A stretch of DNA of 64,000 bases from Streptomyces sp. CG4 (GCF_041080655.1 NZ_CP163525.1:1116001-1180000), one strand, 5' to 3'; positions 26,763 to 35,760 are shown, counted from the first letter of the stretch. Notes: generated from the sequence alone by a model not told the origin. A program made the numbers and translations.

Positions 26763-28409
26763 ATGTTCCGAGGTCCCCGAATTGCCACTCAGGCGCTGTT
26801 CGCCCAGGTGCTGGTGCTGCTCGTCGTGCTCGGCGCCGGGTTGGCACTGACGGTGCATCTGCTGCGGCAGTCCTCCGAGCGGCAGTACGAGCAGCGTGCC
26901 CTGGCGGTGGCCCGGACGGTCGCCGAGAACCCCGCCGTGGCCACCCGCATCGGTGCCGGATCGGATCCCGGCGGCGAGGTGGAGCACCTCGCGGAGGCGG
27001 TACGGCAGCGCACCGGCATGCTCTTCGTCGTGGTCACCGACCGGCGAGGGATCCGCTACTCGCACCCGGACCCGGCGGAGGTGGGCAAGGAGGTCAGCAC
27101 GCTGCCCACCGCGTTGTCCGGCCGCGAGTCGGTGGCCGTCCAACGCGGCACGCTCGGCGACTCGGCCCGCGCCAAGGTCCCGCTGCGCGCCGCGGACGGC
27201 ACGGTCGTCGGGGAGGTCAGCACGGGTGTCCGGGTCAGTACGGCGCTGGGGGCCGCCGCGCCGCTGATCCGCCAGGAGGGCCTGTTCTCGGCCGCGGCGC
27301 TCCTCGTCGGTATCGGCGCTGCCGGCCTGCTGACCCGCCGCCTCAAGCGGCAGACCCTCGGTCTGGAACCGGCCGAACTCACCGATCTGCTGCGCGAGCA
27401 GCAGGCCGTGCTGCACGGGGTCGGCGACGGCGTGCTCGCGAGCGACCCGGCCGGCCGGATCACGGTGTGCAACGAGGAGGCGGCCCGGCTGCTCGGCGGT
27501 GCGGTGCCGCGGGGCACCCTGCTCGCCGGGGCCGGTCTGCCGCTGCCACTGCACCGCGTCCTGGCCGAACGGCGGGAACTGCGCCAGAGCGTGGCCGTGG
27601 TCGGCCGGCGGGTGCTCGTGGTGACCGCCCAGCCGGTCCGCCGCGATGGGCAGGACCTCGGCCATGTGCTGACCTTGCGGGACCGCACCGAGGTGGACGA
27701 ACTCGAACGCGAGCGCTCGGCGCTGCGGGCGCTGTCCGACGCGCTGCGCGCCCAGGCGCACGAGTACACCAACCGGCTGCACACGCTCTCCGGCATGCTC
27801 GCCGGCGGCGACGCCGCGGACGCGCAGGCGTACCTGCGCGAGCTCGCCGCCGCTCCGCTGGCGGGCGAGGCCCGCGCCGGGGCCCGGATCGCCGACCCGT
27901 ACCTGCGCGGACTGCTGGCCGCCAAGACGGCGACCGCCTCCGAACACGGCGTGGAGCTGCGCCTGGACGAGGACTCCCACCTGCCGGTCCGGCTGACCGA
28001 GCCGCTCGATGTCGTCAGCGTCGTCGGCAATCTGCTGGACAACGCCGTACGAGCGGCCGAAAGCGGCCTGAGGCGGCCGGCCTGGGCGGAGCTGAGCGTG
28101 CTGGCCGAGGGCGATACCCTGCACGTGGCCGTGGCCGACAGCGGGGACGGGGTGCGGGCCGAGGACGCCGAGCGGCTGTTCCAGCGGGGCTTCACCACCC
28201 GCCCCGCCGAGGAACAACCGGGGCACGGCATCGGTCTGGCCCTGGCCCGCCAACTCGTGGCCAAGCACGGCGGGGAGCTGTACCTCGGCCAGGGCGGCGG
28301 AGACGGGCACGGCGCCGTCTTCCTCGCCCGTGTCCCCGGCGCGCTGGAGCGGCCGGCCCCGGCCGCCACGGACGGGGAACGGACGCCGACAGCCGGAGGT
28401 GCACAGTGA
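26763..28409 (+). CDS. CitA/DcuS-type sensor histidine kinase
   Basis: A 548-residue membrane sensor kinase of the citrate/C4-dicarboxylate class. Two membrane helices (about 12-32 and 175-195) enclose an extracytoplasmic PDC sensor domain with the family stretch TDRRGIRYSHPDPAEVGKEV. A cytoplasmic PAS domain (about 210-300) follows, then the SpoOB-like phosphoacceptor region AQAHEYTNRLHTLSG with His333, and an ATPase domain with the N box NLLDNAVRAA, G1 DSGDGV and GHGIGLALARQL. The likely ligand is an organic acid carried by the divergent GntP permease. The GTG of the response regulator overlaps its stop. Confidence 0.92.
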   Translation: MFRGPRIATQALFAQVLVLLVVLGAGLALTVHLLRQSSERQYEQRALAVARTVAENPAVATRIGAGSDPGGEVEHLAEAVRQRTGMLFVVVTDRRGIRYSHPDPAEVGKEVSTLPTALSGRESVAVQRGTLGDSARAKVPLRAADGTVVGEVSTGVRVSTALGAAAPLIRQEGLFSAAALLVGIGAAGLLTRRLKRQTLGLEPAELTDLLREQQAVLHGVGDGVLASDPAGRITVCNEEAARLLGGAVPRGTLLAGAGLPLPLHRVLAERRELRQSVAVVGRRVLVVTAQPVRRDGQDLGHVLTLRDRTEVDELERERSALRALSDALRAQAHEYTNRLHTLSGMLAGGDAADAQAYLRELAAAPLAGEARAGARIADPYLRGLLAAKTATASEHGVELRLDEDSHLPVRLTEPLDVVSVVGNLLDNAVRAAESGLRRPAWAELSVLAEGDTLHVAVADSGDGVRAEDAERLFQRGFTTRPAEEQPGHGIGLALARQLVAKHGGELYLGQGGGDGHGAVFLARVPGALERPAPAATDGERTPTAGGAQ

Positions 28410-29077
28410 TCAGGGTCCTGGTGGTGGACGACGACTTCCGCGTCGCCCAACTGCACGCCCGCTACGTGACATCGGTGACCGGTTTCACGGTCGCGGGCAC
28501 GGCCCGCTCCGCGGCCGAGGCGGTGGAGCTGAGCCGGGCGCTCCAGCCCGATCTGATCCTGCTCGACCTGTACCTGCCCGACCGCCTGGGCATCGAGGTA
28601 CTGCCGGAGCTGACGGGCGATGTGCTGATGGTGACGGCCGCCTCGGAGGCCGCGCAGGTGCGCGCCGCGCTCGGCCGCGGGGCCGTCGGTTACCTGATCA
28701 AGCCGTTCGACGAGCAGGATCTGAGGGACCGTCTGACCGCGTACGCCCAGTTCCGCGCCCAACTGGCCACCGACCGCGCCCTCGCCCAGCACCAAGTGGA
28801 CCGGGCACTGCGCACCCTGCACGGCGCGGACCGGGCCGACCGCACCCGCCGGTCGCGCACCACCCCCACCGGCAAGCTCGTCGCGGACACGGTCCGCTCC
28901 CTCGACGGCTCGACCACCGCCAGCGCCCTCGCCGAGCGGCTGGGCATCTCCCGGCCGACCGCCCAGCGCTACCTCGCCGATCTCGCCGCGGACGGAATGG
29001 TCCGTGTCGAACTCCGGTACGGCGCCGCGGGACGGCCCGAACACATCTATTCCTGGAACCGCGGCACCCCGGTCTGA
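28406..29077 (+). CDS. CitB/DcuR-type response regulator
   Basis: A 223-residue response regulator that pairs with the preceding kinase. The receiver domain covers residues 1-120: acidic pair VVDDDF, phosphoacceptor Asp in LILLDLYLPD, Thr in MVTAAS and Lys in GYLIKPFDE. The C-terminal DNA-binding domain (about 150-215) has the helix-turn-helix TTASALAERLGISRPTAQRYLADLAADG of the CitT/DcuR group. Start GTG 28406 overlaps the kinase stop by four bases. Predicted to control the divergent gluconate/organic acid permease. Confidence 0.92.
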   Translation: MIRVLVVDDDFRVAQLHARYVTSVTGFTVAGTARSAAEAVELSRALQPDLILLDLYLPDRLGIEVLPELTGDVLMVTAASEAAQVRAALGRGAVGYLIKPFDEQDLRDRLTAYAQFRAQLATDRALAQHQVDRALRTLHGADRADRTRRSRTTPTGKLVADTVRSLDGSTTASALAERLGISRPTAQRYLADLAADGMVRVELRYGAAGRPEHIYSWNRGTPV

Positions 29078-29125
29078 CGCACGGCCCGTGATCGTGAACT
29101 CCGTAACGCCGGTCGCCTACGGCCG

Positions 29126-30571
29126 TTACGGCTGTCCCTGCCGGGCCTTTCCGCCACGCACGGGTTCGCGGCGGCGTTGGGCGCCGTCGCTGATGCGGAT
29201 GAGCAGGGCCACCATCAGCCAGTTGGCGACGAGCGAGGAGCCGCCCTTGGCGAGGAACGGCAGGGCCTTGCCGGTCAGCGGGATCAGGCCGGTGACGCCT
29301 CCGGCGACGACGAACACCTGGAGGAGCAGGGCCCCGGCGAGGCCGGTGGCCAGGAGCTTGCCGAACGGGTCGCGGGCGACCAGCGCGGTGCGCAGGCCGC
29401 GCTCGGTGAGCAGCGCGTAGCAGAGCAGGACGGCCATGACGCCGGCGAGTCCGAGTTCCTCTCCGACGGAGGTGAGGATGAAGTCGCTGTTGGCGGCGAA
29501 GCCGACCAGTTCGGGGTGGCCCTGGCCGAGGCCGCTTCCGGTGACGCCTCCGCTGCCGAAGCTGAAGAGGGCCTGCGCGGACTGGTCGGAGATGAGGCCG
29601 GGCGGACGCTTGTCCGGGGGCAGGAAGATGTCCATGGGGTGCAGCCAGGCCACCACGCGTCCCTTGACATGGGGTTCGATCGACCCGACCACGCCGGCGC
29701 CCACGCCGGCCATGAGCAGGCCGGACCACACCCAGCTGGAGCGTTCCGTGGCCACGTAGAGCACGATCACGAAGAGGCCGAAGAAGATCAGCGAAGTGCC
29801 GAGGTCCCGTTCGAAGACCAGCACCAGCAGGCTGACGACCCAGATGGTGACTATGGGTGCGAACTGGCGGCCCGGGGGCAGGCGTATCCCCAGCACCTGT
29901 CTGCCCGTCAGCGCCAGGGCCTCCCGGTTCACCGACAGATAGCCGGCGAAGAAGACCGCGATCATGATCCTGACGAACTCGCCCGGCTGCAGGGACAGCG
30001 GGCCGAGGAAGATCCACCGCTTGGCGCCGTAGGTGTCGCCGGGGAAGAACGCCGGGGCCATGAGGAGCAGCAGGGACACGGCCATCAGCACATAGAGGTA
30101 GCGCTGCAGAACCCGGTGGTCCCTGAGGACGATCAGCGTGAGGGCGCAGACCGTCACACCGATCACCGTCCAGATGAGCTGGCCCGTCGCGGCCTGCGGA
30201 GGCGCGTGGCGCCGGGCGGCGTAGGTGATGTCCAGCCGGTGCAGCAGCACCAGGCCGAGGCCGGTCAGCACGGTCGCGAGCGGCAGGATCAGCGGGTCGG
30301 CCCGTGGGGCGAACCTGCGCACCGCCAGGTGCGGCACCAGCGCGAGCGCGACCACGGCCGCGGTGAAGCCGGCCAGCCCGCTGGGCAGTGTGCCGTGCAT
30401 CGAGTACTCCGTGTACACGTACCCGAAGAGCGTGATGAGTACGGCGAAGCCGAGGAGCCAGGCTTCGATACGGCGCCGGTTCGGAGCGTGCGCAAGAGCC
30501 TCGAACGTCATGGTGCGCTCCACGTCGCTCCCGGCCTCAGGAGTCCGCGCGCCGCCGTTTTGTCCTTGCAT
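29126..30571 (-). CDS. ftsW: FtsW/RodA-type SEDS peptidoglycan polymerase
   Basis: A 481-residue SEDS-family glycosyltransferase that polymerises lipid II at the membrane. About ten to twelve hydrophobic helices; family signatures include RWIFLGPLSLQPGEFVRIMIAVFFAGYL, VLVFERDLGTSLIFFGLFVI with the catalytic Asp, and the C-terminal LTGKALPFLAKGGSSLVANWLMVALLIRIS. The N-terminal extension and length match the FtsW-like member usually next to pbpA in Streptomyces, but here no class B PBP gene adjoins it. A second SEDS gene lies 156 bases upstream on the same strand. The gene symbol denotes type, not proven division function. Confidence 0.85.
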   Translation of the reverse strand: MQGQNGGARTPEAGSDVERTMTFEALAHAPNRRRIEAWLLGFAVLITLFGYVYTEYSMHGTLPSGLAGFTAAVVALALVPHLAVRRFAPRADPLILPLATVLTGLGLVLLHRLDITYAARRHAPPQAATGQLIWTVIGVTVCALTLIVLRDHRVLQRYLYVLMAVSLLLLMAPAFFPGDTYGAKRWIFLGPLSLQPGEFVRIMIAVFFAGYLSVNREALALTGRQVLGIRLPPGRQFAPIVTIWVVSLLVLVFERDLGTSLIFFGLFVIVLYVATERSSWVWSGLLMAGVGAGVVGSIEPHVKGRVVAWLHPMDIFLPPDKRPPGLISDQSAQALFSFGSGGVTGSGLGQGHPELVGFAANSDFILTSVGEELGLAGVMAVLLCYALLTERGLRTALVARDPFGKLLATGLAGALLLQVFVVAGGVTGLIPLTGKALPFLAKGGSSLVANWLMVALLIRISDGAQRRREPVRGGKARQGQP

Positions 30572-30727
30572 GAACGCCTTCCGATGGATGTGTGCCCTCT
30601 GGCAGGACGGTGGACAGGGCCTCGCGGTTGCCCTCCTCGATCACGGGGGCACAAGCGATCGCCGTGGCGTCCACCACGTTGTCGTGGAGCAGGCAGAGCA
30701 CCTCCGGCGGCGCCCTTTGACCGGGGA

Positions 30728-31927
30728 CTACGCCGACATGGGCCGCTGGACCTTAATCGACTGCAGCAGTCCCACCGCCACCCATACCGCGAACATCGAC
30801 GACCCTCCGTACGACACGAACGGGAGCGGAATGCCCGCCACCGGCATGATGCCGAGCGCCATGCCGATGTTCTCGAAGGACTGGAAGGCCAGCCAGGCGA
30901 CGATCCCGGCGGCGACGATCGTGCTGTACAGCTCGGTCGATTCGCGGGCGATGCGGCAGGCGCGCCACAGGATGACCCCGATCAGGGCGATGATCAGGCC
31001 GCCGCCGACGAAGCCCAGCTCCTCCCCCGCGACGGTGAACACGAAGTCCGTCTGCTGTTCCGGCACGAACTGCCCGGTGGTCTGCGCACCGTGGAAGAGC
31101 CCCTCGCCGGTCAGGCCGCCGGAGCCGATGGCGATGCGGGCCTGGTTGGTGTTGTAGCCGACTCCGGCGGGATCCAGGCTCGGGTCGGCGAAGGCCGCGA
31201 AACGGTTGATCTGGTACTGGTCCAGCAGATGCATCTGCCATACGGCGACGGCTCCGAGGACACCGACGGCGAGCAGACCGAAGATCCAGCGGTTGGACGC
31301 ACCCGAGGCGAGCAGCACGCCCAGGATCGTGACCGTCATGACCATCGTCGAGCCCAGGTCGGGCATCGTCATGACGACCATGATCGGTACGGCGGCCAGG
31401 CCCAGCGCCTGGAGCACGGTGCGGTTGTCGGGGTAGGTCCGGTCACCGGCGTCGACCTGGGCCGAGAGCAGCATCGCCATGCCCAGGACGATCGAGACCT
31501 TCACGAACTCCGAGGGCTGGAGCGAGAATCCGCCGCCCAGCACGATCCAGTTGCGGTTGCCGTTGATGGTCGCGCCGAGCGGGGTGAGCACCAGCAGCAC
31601 GCCGAGGAGCGACAGGCCGTAGAGGATCGGCACGGCGTTGCGCAGGGCGCGGTGGCCCAGCCAGAGCGTGCCGATCATCAGGACGAACCCGATGCCGAGG
31701 TTCATCAGGTGCCGGACGAGGAAGTAGTGCGGGTCGCCCTGGTTGATCGCGGTGCGGTTGCGGGTCGCGGAGTAGACCAGGAGCGAGCCGATGAGCGACA
31801 GGGCCAGCGCCGACAGCAGTATCTGCCAGTCCAGCCGGCGGACCAGGGAGTCGCGGGCGAACAGCCGCGCCCATCTGGAACGCTCGGAGCCGTAGCCCGA
31901 GACGGAGAAGCTCTTCACGCCGGTCAT
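30728..31927 (-). CDS. rodA: RodA-type SEDS peptidoglycan polymerase
   Basis: A 399-residue SEDS protein of the RodA type. Signatures: NWIVLGGGFSLQPSEFVKVSIVLGMAMLL, VMTMPDLGSTMVMTVTILGVLLASG with the catalytic Asp, AGEELGFVGGGLIIALIGVI, and MPVAGIPLPFVSYGGSSMFAVWVAVGLLQSI at the C-terminus. The ATG at 31927 is chosen for its GGAGGG; the frame is open about 26 codons further up. It precedes the FtsW-type gene on the same strand with a 156-bp gap. A TTGCGCAA palindrome at 32051 lies in its upstream region, shared with the divergent HNH gene. Confidence 0.88.
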   Translation of the reverse strand: MTGVKSFSVSGYGSERSRWARLFARDSLVRRLDWQILLSALALSLIGSLLVYSATRNRTAINQGDPHYFLVRHLMNLGIGFVLMIGTLWLGHRALRNAVPILYGLSLLGVLLVLTPLGATINGNRNWIVLGGGFSLQPSEFVKVSIVLGMAMLLSAQVDAGDRTYPDNRTVLQALGLAAVPIMVVMTMPDLGSTMVMTVTILGVLLASGASNRWIFGLLAVGVLGAVAVWQMHLLDQYQINRFAAFADPSLDPAGVGYNTNQARIAIGSGGLTGEGLFHGAQTTGQFVPEQQTDFVFTVAGEELGFVGGGLIIALIGVILWRACRIARESTELYSTIVAAGIVAWLAFQSFENIGMALGIMPVAGIPLPFVSYGGSSMFAVWVAVGLLQSIKVQRPMSA

Positions 31928-32050
31928 GTCGGCACCCTCCGGCCAGCTGGGCAGTGTGCCCACAGATGTTGCGCACGGACGATCAGCGGCAATACGTCCG
32001 CCCATACTTCGGAGATGGGAAGTGCGGCTGCTGAGATAGTAGCTTCACAC

Positions 32051-32058
32051 TTGCGCAA
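32051..32058. promoter_or_regulatory. TTGCGCAA palindrome, site 1
   Basis: Perfect 8-bp palindrome in the rodA/HNH divergent region, 124 bases from rodA and 178 from the HNH gene. On the plus strand it continues TGCCGCAACTAAG; the GNAACTAA part recurs at site 4. Confidence 0.45.
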
Positions 32059-32235
32059 TGCCGCAACTAAGTGACGTCTTCCGGGGCGACATCTCCCGCC
32101 CGCCCGACCGGAGCTTTACCTGTCGGCAATGAAGTTTTCACTTCAAGCATCTACCCGCATAGATGAGCTGGTGTTGTCATGTCAGCGACACTCCAGCAAC
32201 TCCGCTGGAGTGCGCCGTCGAACCCGGGAGACCCC

Positions 32236-32763
32236 ATGTCCCGTATGCGCCAGCTCGCTGTGCTCACTTCCTCGTTGGCCCTGGCGGCCGGTGGACTGGT
32301 CCTCACCACCGGCAGCGCCCACGCCGCCGGCTGCTCGCAGTCCTACCTGCCGCTGCAGGACCCCGCCTGCCAGCCCGGCGCGCTCAACCCGGACGTCACG
32401 CAGTCCACGATCGACTCCACGATCTGCGTCCCCGGCTACAGCTCCTCGATCCGCCCGTCCACGAGCTACACCAACGCGCTGAAGGTGAAGCAGATCGCGG
32501 AGTACGGCTACAGCGACACCAACACCGCGGACTACGAGGAAGACCACCTCATACCGCTGTCGCTGGGCGGCAACCCGACGAGCGAGCAGAACCTGTGGCC
32601 CGAGCCCCGCTATGACGCGGGCGGCTCCAGCGCCACCGACAAGGACACCGTCGAGTACAAGCTGTACAAGGCGGTCTGTGCAGGAACGATCGAGCTGGCG
32701 CCCGCGCAGAACGCCATCGCGACCGACTGGACCACCGCCCTGGCGACGGTCGGCCTGAGCTGA
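32236..32763 (+). CDS. secreted HNH-like nuclease-fold protein
   Basis: A 175-residue exported protein. A Sec signal peptide with cleavage near AHA-AG covers about residues 1-30. The mature part contains YEEDHLIPLSLGGNPTSEQNLWPEP, matching the beta-beta-alpha-metal arrangement of secreted HNH-like proteins (His of DH, then Asn in NLWPE). Four cysteines (in AGCSQ, DPACQ, TICVP and AVCAG) could form two disulfides, apt for an extracellular enzyme. Nuclease activity is inferred only. The ATG at 32236 has GGGAG upstream; the region before it holds a TTGCGCAA palindrome. Confidence 0.78.
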   Translation: MSRMRQLAVLTSSLALAAGGLVLTTGSAHAAGCSQSYLPLQDPACQPGALNPDVTQSTIDSTICVPGYSSSIRPSTSYTNALKVKQIAEYGYSDTNTADYEEDHLIPLSLGGNPTSEQNLWPEPRYDAGGSSATDKDTVEYKLYKAVCAGTIELAPAQNAIATDWTTALATVGLS

Positions 32764-32779
32764 CCCCACGGTTTCCACT

Positions 32780-32819
32780 CCGTGCCCCGCCGCACGCCGG
32801 ACCGCGCGGCGGGGCACGG
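32780..32819. terminator. bidirectional hairpin terminator
   Basis: A perfect 14-bp stem (CCGTGCCCCGCCGC and its complement) with a 12-base loop sits between the convergent HNH and metallophosphoesterase genes. Confidence 0.75.
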
Positions 32820-32903
32820 CGACCGTCACGCTCGCTCGGTCGGGGGTCGGACACAACGGGCCCGCGGTCGCACAGCGGGTCGCCCCGGAGAACCGCGATG
32901 CGG

Positions 32904-34649
32904 CTACCTCGCGGGCCTGGTCAGCAGCAGTTCGGTGTTGTGGTCCGCAGCGGTGCCGATGCGGGTGGCGGGGGTGGCGTAGGGGTCGTTGTAGGCGAGT
33001 TCCCGGTACAGGGCGGCCAGGCCGGGGTCGGAGGTGTCGCTGAAATCGGTCCGGTACGGTGCGGCGGACTCGATGAGCGTGGTGAACAGCGACAGGGTGC
33101 CGTCCTGGTTGTCGGCGATCTCGATGATCCGGGCGTGGTGCGGATAGTCGACGTGGGAGGCGGTGTTGATCTCCCAGAAGGCGCGCTCCGGGACGGTGTG
33201 ACCGTGCGGGATGATCTGGTTGGTGTGGGTGTGCCCGTTGACCCAGGCAACGACGTTCGGGAACCGCTGGAGGAGCGTGACGAGTTCGTCGCCGCCGTGG
33301 CGGGCTTCGAAGGGGTGGTACGGGTCGGGCAGCAGGTTGCCCATCGTGCCGCTGGTGTGGTGGCTGAAGACGACGACGAGACGGCTGTCGGATCCGCCCC
33401 GCACCGCATTGCCGTTGGTGTCGTACCAGTGGCCGCTGTGCGCCTTGAGGACCGACTCCAGCCAGTTCAGCTGCGCGGTGCCGAGTGAACCGTCCGCGAA
33501 ACCTGCGCGGTTGGTGGTGTCGAGGCTGATGCCGAGGACACCGTCGGCGAGGTCGAAGGTGTAGTAGAGGTGCCCACTGCTGACCGAGTCCTTGGTGAAG
33601 CCGTGACCGACGGGTCCGGCACCGGTGTACGCGGGGTTCAGGTGCGCCTGGGCGAACTCTGCGGGGGCGAACGGGTGGCGCCGCTCGTCGGGAGTGACCG
33701 TACGGATCGCGCCGCCGCTGGTCAGCAGCTTGCTCAGCAGGAGCACGGCCTCGGCCGGGTCGTGCAGCACGGCGTCCGCCAGCTTCGCCGCCGTGGCGTC
33801 GTCGCAGCCCTCCAGCTTGCGGGAGCCGGTGTAGAGGTCGTTCAGCAGACCGAGGTCGGGCAGGCTGCCCTCGATGCTGTCGTCGTGGTTGCCGACCGTC
33901 GTGTACCACGGGACGCTCAGGCCGGGCGCGTCGAAGGGGCGGATGGCACCGGTCAGCAGGCCGGGTATCTGCGGCAAGCCCTTGGCCTTGTAGGCGTCCT
34001 GGAGAGACGACTCGGGATTCCAGTACTGGGCACTGCCGGAGTTCTGCACACCCTCGTAGCGCGTGAGATCGCCGCTGTCGGGGGTGATCCGGCCACCGCT
34101 CATGACCGTCAGGTACCAGTCGAGCTCGATCCGCTCGTGGTTGTCGGTGTTGTCACCGGTGGCCATGACCAGACTGAACGGCAGCCCCGTGTAAGGACCT
34201 TGGCGTACCTGGTTGACCCGCTCGACCAGTGATGAGGCACCGCGCACGGTCAGCGTCTCCTGTGGCCGGTGTGCGCTGTCGTTGAACCGTGCCAGGTACT
34301 CGAACCGCACCGGCGACTCGGTGTCCGTCAGATGCAGATCGGTGAACTGCACGAAGGAGGCCAGCCCGGTACGGCGGTCGTCCCGCCCGGACCCGGCACC
34401 GGCCAACTCGGCGCGCACCGCCAGCGGCCAGCCGGGACCCGCCACCAGCCGCTTGTACGCCCCGTCACCGACCGGCGTGGCCACCTGTTCGAGTGTGGTC
34501 CCGTCGATCCGCAGCGCACGCGCGGCCGTGGCCGCCAGAGCCCGGTCCCGGGCCAGCGCGCGGCCCGGCGTCAGCAACGGCCACAGGGCTGCTCCCGCGG
34601 CTGCCGCAGATGCTCCCGACACGAACCGGCGTCGACTCATCCCGCTCAT
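32904..34649 (-). CDS. Tat-exported metallophosphoesterase (TIGR03767 type)
   Basis: A 581-residue calcineurin-like phosphoesterase. The N-terminus MSGMSRRRFVSGASAAAAGAALWPLL is a twin-arginine signal. The dimetal motifs appear in order: FVQFTDLHLTD (D-x-H), MATGDNTDN (GD), TVGNHDD (GNHD), VVFSHHTSG (H) and VNGHTHTNQ (GHxH). Length and the long insert between GD and GNHD match the actinobacterial TIGR03767 group. The substrate is unknown; it is not a CapA/PgsA relative. The ATG at 34649 follows a GGGGG stretch. Three GTTTCCC repeats upstream (34752-34778) may bind a regulator. Confidence 0.88.
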   Translation of the reverse strand: MSGMSRRRFVSGASAAAAGAALWPLLTPGRALARDRALAATAARALRIDGTTLEQVATPVGDGAYKRLVAGPGWPLAVRAELAGAGSGRDDRRTGLASFVQFTDLHLTDTESPVRFEYLARFNDSAHRPQETLTVRGASSLVERVNQVRQGPYTGLPFSLVMATGDNTDNHERIELDWYLTVMSGGRITPDSGDLTRYEGVQNSGSAQYWNPESSLQDAYKAKGLPQIPGLLTGAIRPFDAPGLSVPWYTTVGNHDDSIEGSLPDLGLLNDLYTGSRKLEGCDDATAAKLADAVLHDPAEAVLLLSKLLTSGGAIRTVTPDERRHPFAPAEFAQAHLNPAYTGAGPVGHGFTKDSVSSGHLYYTFDLADGVLGISLDTTNRAGFADGSLGTAQLNWLESVLKAHSGHWYDTNGNAVRGGSDSRLVVVFSHHTSGTMGNLLPDPYHPFEARHGGDELVTLLQRFPNVVAWVNGHTHTNQIIPHGHTVPERAFWEINTASHVDYPHHARIIEIADNQDGTLSLFTTLIESAAPYRTDFSDTSDPGLAALYRELAYNDPYATPATRIGTAADHNTELLLTRPAR

Positions 34650-34751
34650 GAATCCCCCTGTCCACGGCGGCACTTGAGTGTGCGCCCGAGGGCTCGGGCG
34701 CGTCCGCCGCGGCAACCTTACTGACGGGTAGACAAGTGTCCAGGGCACGGA

Positions 34752-34778
34752 GGGAAACTTGAGGGAAACAAGGGAAAC
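34752..34778. promoter_or_regulatory. three GTTTCCC direct repeats upstream of the phosphoesterase
   Basis: On the minus strand the heptamer GTTTCCC occurs three times at 9- and 11-base spacing, about 100-130 bases before the phosphoesterase start. Spacing resembles PhoP (PHO box) direct repeats, but the sequence is not the PHO consensus. Confidence 0.3.
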
Positions 34779-35100
34779 AGGGGCGCGGGGGAGCAAAAGA
34801 GCAGGGGAACCCGAAGCCACGCGACTGGTCCGGCAACACGGTGGGGCGCCCTGGCTCGCCGTCGAAGGTCAGGCGGGGCGCCCGCATCGTCGGCCGGCAC
34901 TTTCTGCCGGTCGCCGTGCTCTGCCGGCAGGCACGGTCCCACCTGGCCGGTGCTCCGATGGCCGCGGTCGGGGCGGCGGGCTGCGCCGTCGATGTCACCA
35001 CGAGGCCGGCTGCCACCCGGTGAGGGCCTGCCCGACCGCGGCCTCCAGAGCTACGGAATCAGAGCTACGGGGTCAGAGCGACCCCGGCGGTTCCGTCCCC
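34779..35100. other. gap, nothing recognised
   Basis: Between the phosphoesterase promoter region and the terD stop I see no frame with protein-like composition, no strong hairpin and no repeat. It probably holds the 3' end of the terD transcript and upstream regulatory DNA. Confidence 0.4.
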
Positions 35101-35676
35101 TCAGACGTTGACCCCGAAGTCGGCCGCGATCCCGCGCAGGCCCGAGGCGTAACCCTGGCCGACCGCGCGGAACTTCCATTCACCGCCATACCGGTACAGC
35201 TCGCCGAAGACCATCGCCGTTTCGGTGGAGGCGTCCTCGGACAGGTCGTAGCGAGCGATCTCCTGGCCGCCCGCCTGGTTCACCACCCTGATGTAGGCGT
35301 TGCCCACCTGGCCGAAGCTCTGCCCGCGCATGTCCGCCTCGTGGATGGAGACCGGGAAGACGATCCTGTCCACATCGGCGGGTACGACGGCGAGGTTGAC
35401 CTTGATCACCTCGTCGTCGCCCTCTCCCTCACCGGTGAGGTTGTCGCCGGTGTGCTCGACCGAGCCGTCCGGGCTGCGGAGGTTGTTGTAGAAGACGAAG
35501 TGCTGGTCGGAGATCACCTTGCCGGACGCGTTCAGCAGCAGCGCGGACGCATCGAGGTCGTAGTCCGCGCCCGTGGTGGTGCGTACGTCCCACCCCAGAC
35601 CGATCTCCACTGCGGTCAGGCCCGGCGCTTCCTTGCTCAGCGATACGTTGCCGCCCTTGGCGAGGGAAATACCCAC
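35101..35676 (-). CDS. terD: TerD family calcium-binding stress protein
   Basis: A 191-residue TerD-domain protein, the standard length for TerD/TerE. Conserved blocks: [43 protein letters not shown] (calcium-binding acidic cluster), [28 protein letters not shown] and the C-terminal [27 protein letters not shown]. Members bind calcium and are linked to tellurite resistance, stress and, in Streptomyces, differentiation. The GTG at 35676 is the family start. The promoter region has a TTGCGCAA palindrome at 35753, 77 bases upstream. No other ter genes adjoin. Confidence 0.93.
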   Translation of the reverse strand: MGISLAKGGNVSLSKEAPGLTAVEIGLGWDVRTTTGADYDLDASALLLNASGKVISDQHFVFYNNLRSPDGSVEHTGDNLTGEGEGDDEVIKVNLAVVPADVDRIVFPVSIHEADMRGQSFGQVGNAYIRVVNQAGGQEIARYDLSEDASTETAMVFGELYRYGGEWKFRAVGQGYASGLRGIAADFGVNV

Positions 35677-35752
35677 GACTCGTCCTCTCATCTCTGAACT
35701 GCCCTTACGGTCATCCGGTTCAACGCCGACCGCCCCACCATGGTTCCAATGT

Positions 35753-35760
35753 TTGCGCAA
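35753..35760. promoter_or_regulatory. TTGCGCAA palindrome, site 2
   Basis: Perfect palindrome upstream of terD. Read toward terD it is followed by ACATTGGAACC; the TGGAACC element recurs 3 bases after site 3. Confidence 0.45.

Noticed and set aside
30480..30500. Further TTGCGCAA-like sites (TGCGCAAG or CTGCGCAA) at 30489, 41814, 57428, 57537 and elsewhere
   Set aside because: All are inside genes, arise from the common CTG CGC AAG codon run, and lack the leading T and the AAC flank.
29177..32074. A 965-codon plus-strand frame across the two SEDS genes
   Set aside because: Antisense to two clear membrane polymerases; composition is Glu/Gln/His/Arg-rich with no hydrophobic core.
32904..34649. 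Metallophosphoesterase as the missing CapA/PgsA of the PGA system
   Set aside because: CapA belongs to a different branch of metallophosphoesterase-like proteins. This one is a Tat-exported TIGR03767 type with full dimetal motifs and lies 8 kb away across several terminators.
34841..35023. 60-codon plus-strand frame (GRPGSPSKVRRGARIVGRHFLP...) in the gap before terD
   Set aside because: No proper start context and no similarity to a known family; likely chance in G+C-rich DNA.
35480..35500. TTGTAGAAG inside terD, and GTAGTAG near 33562, as extra BlaI-like sites
   Set aside because: They lie within coding sequence and lack the opposing TACA half-site.
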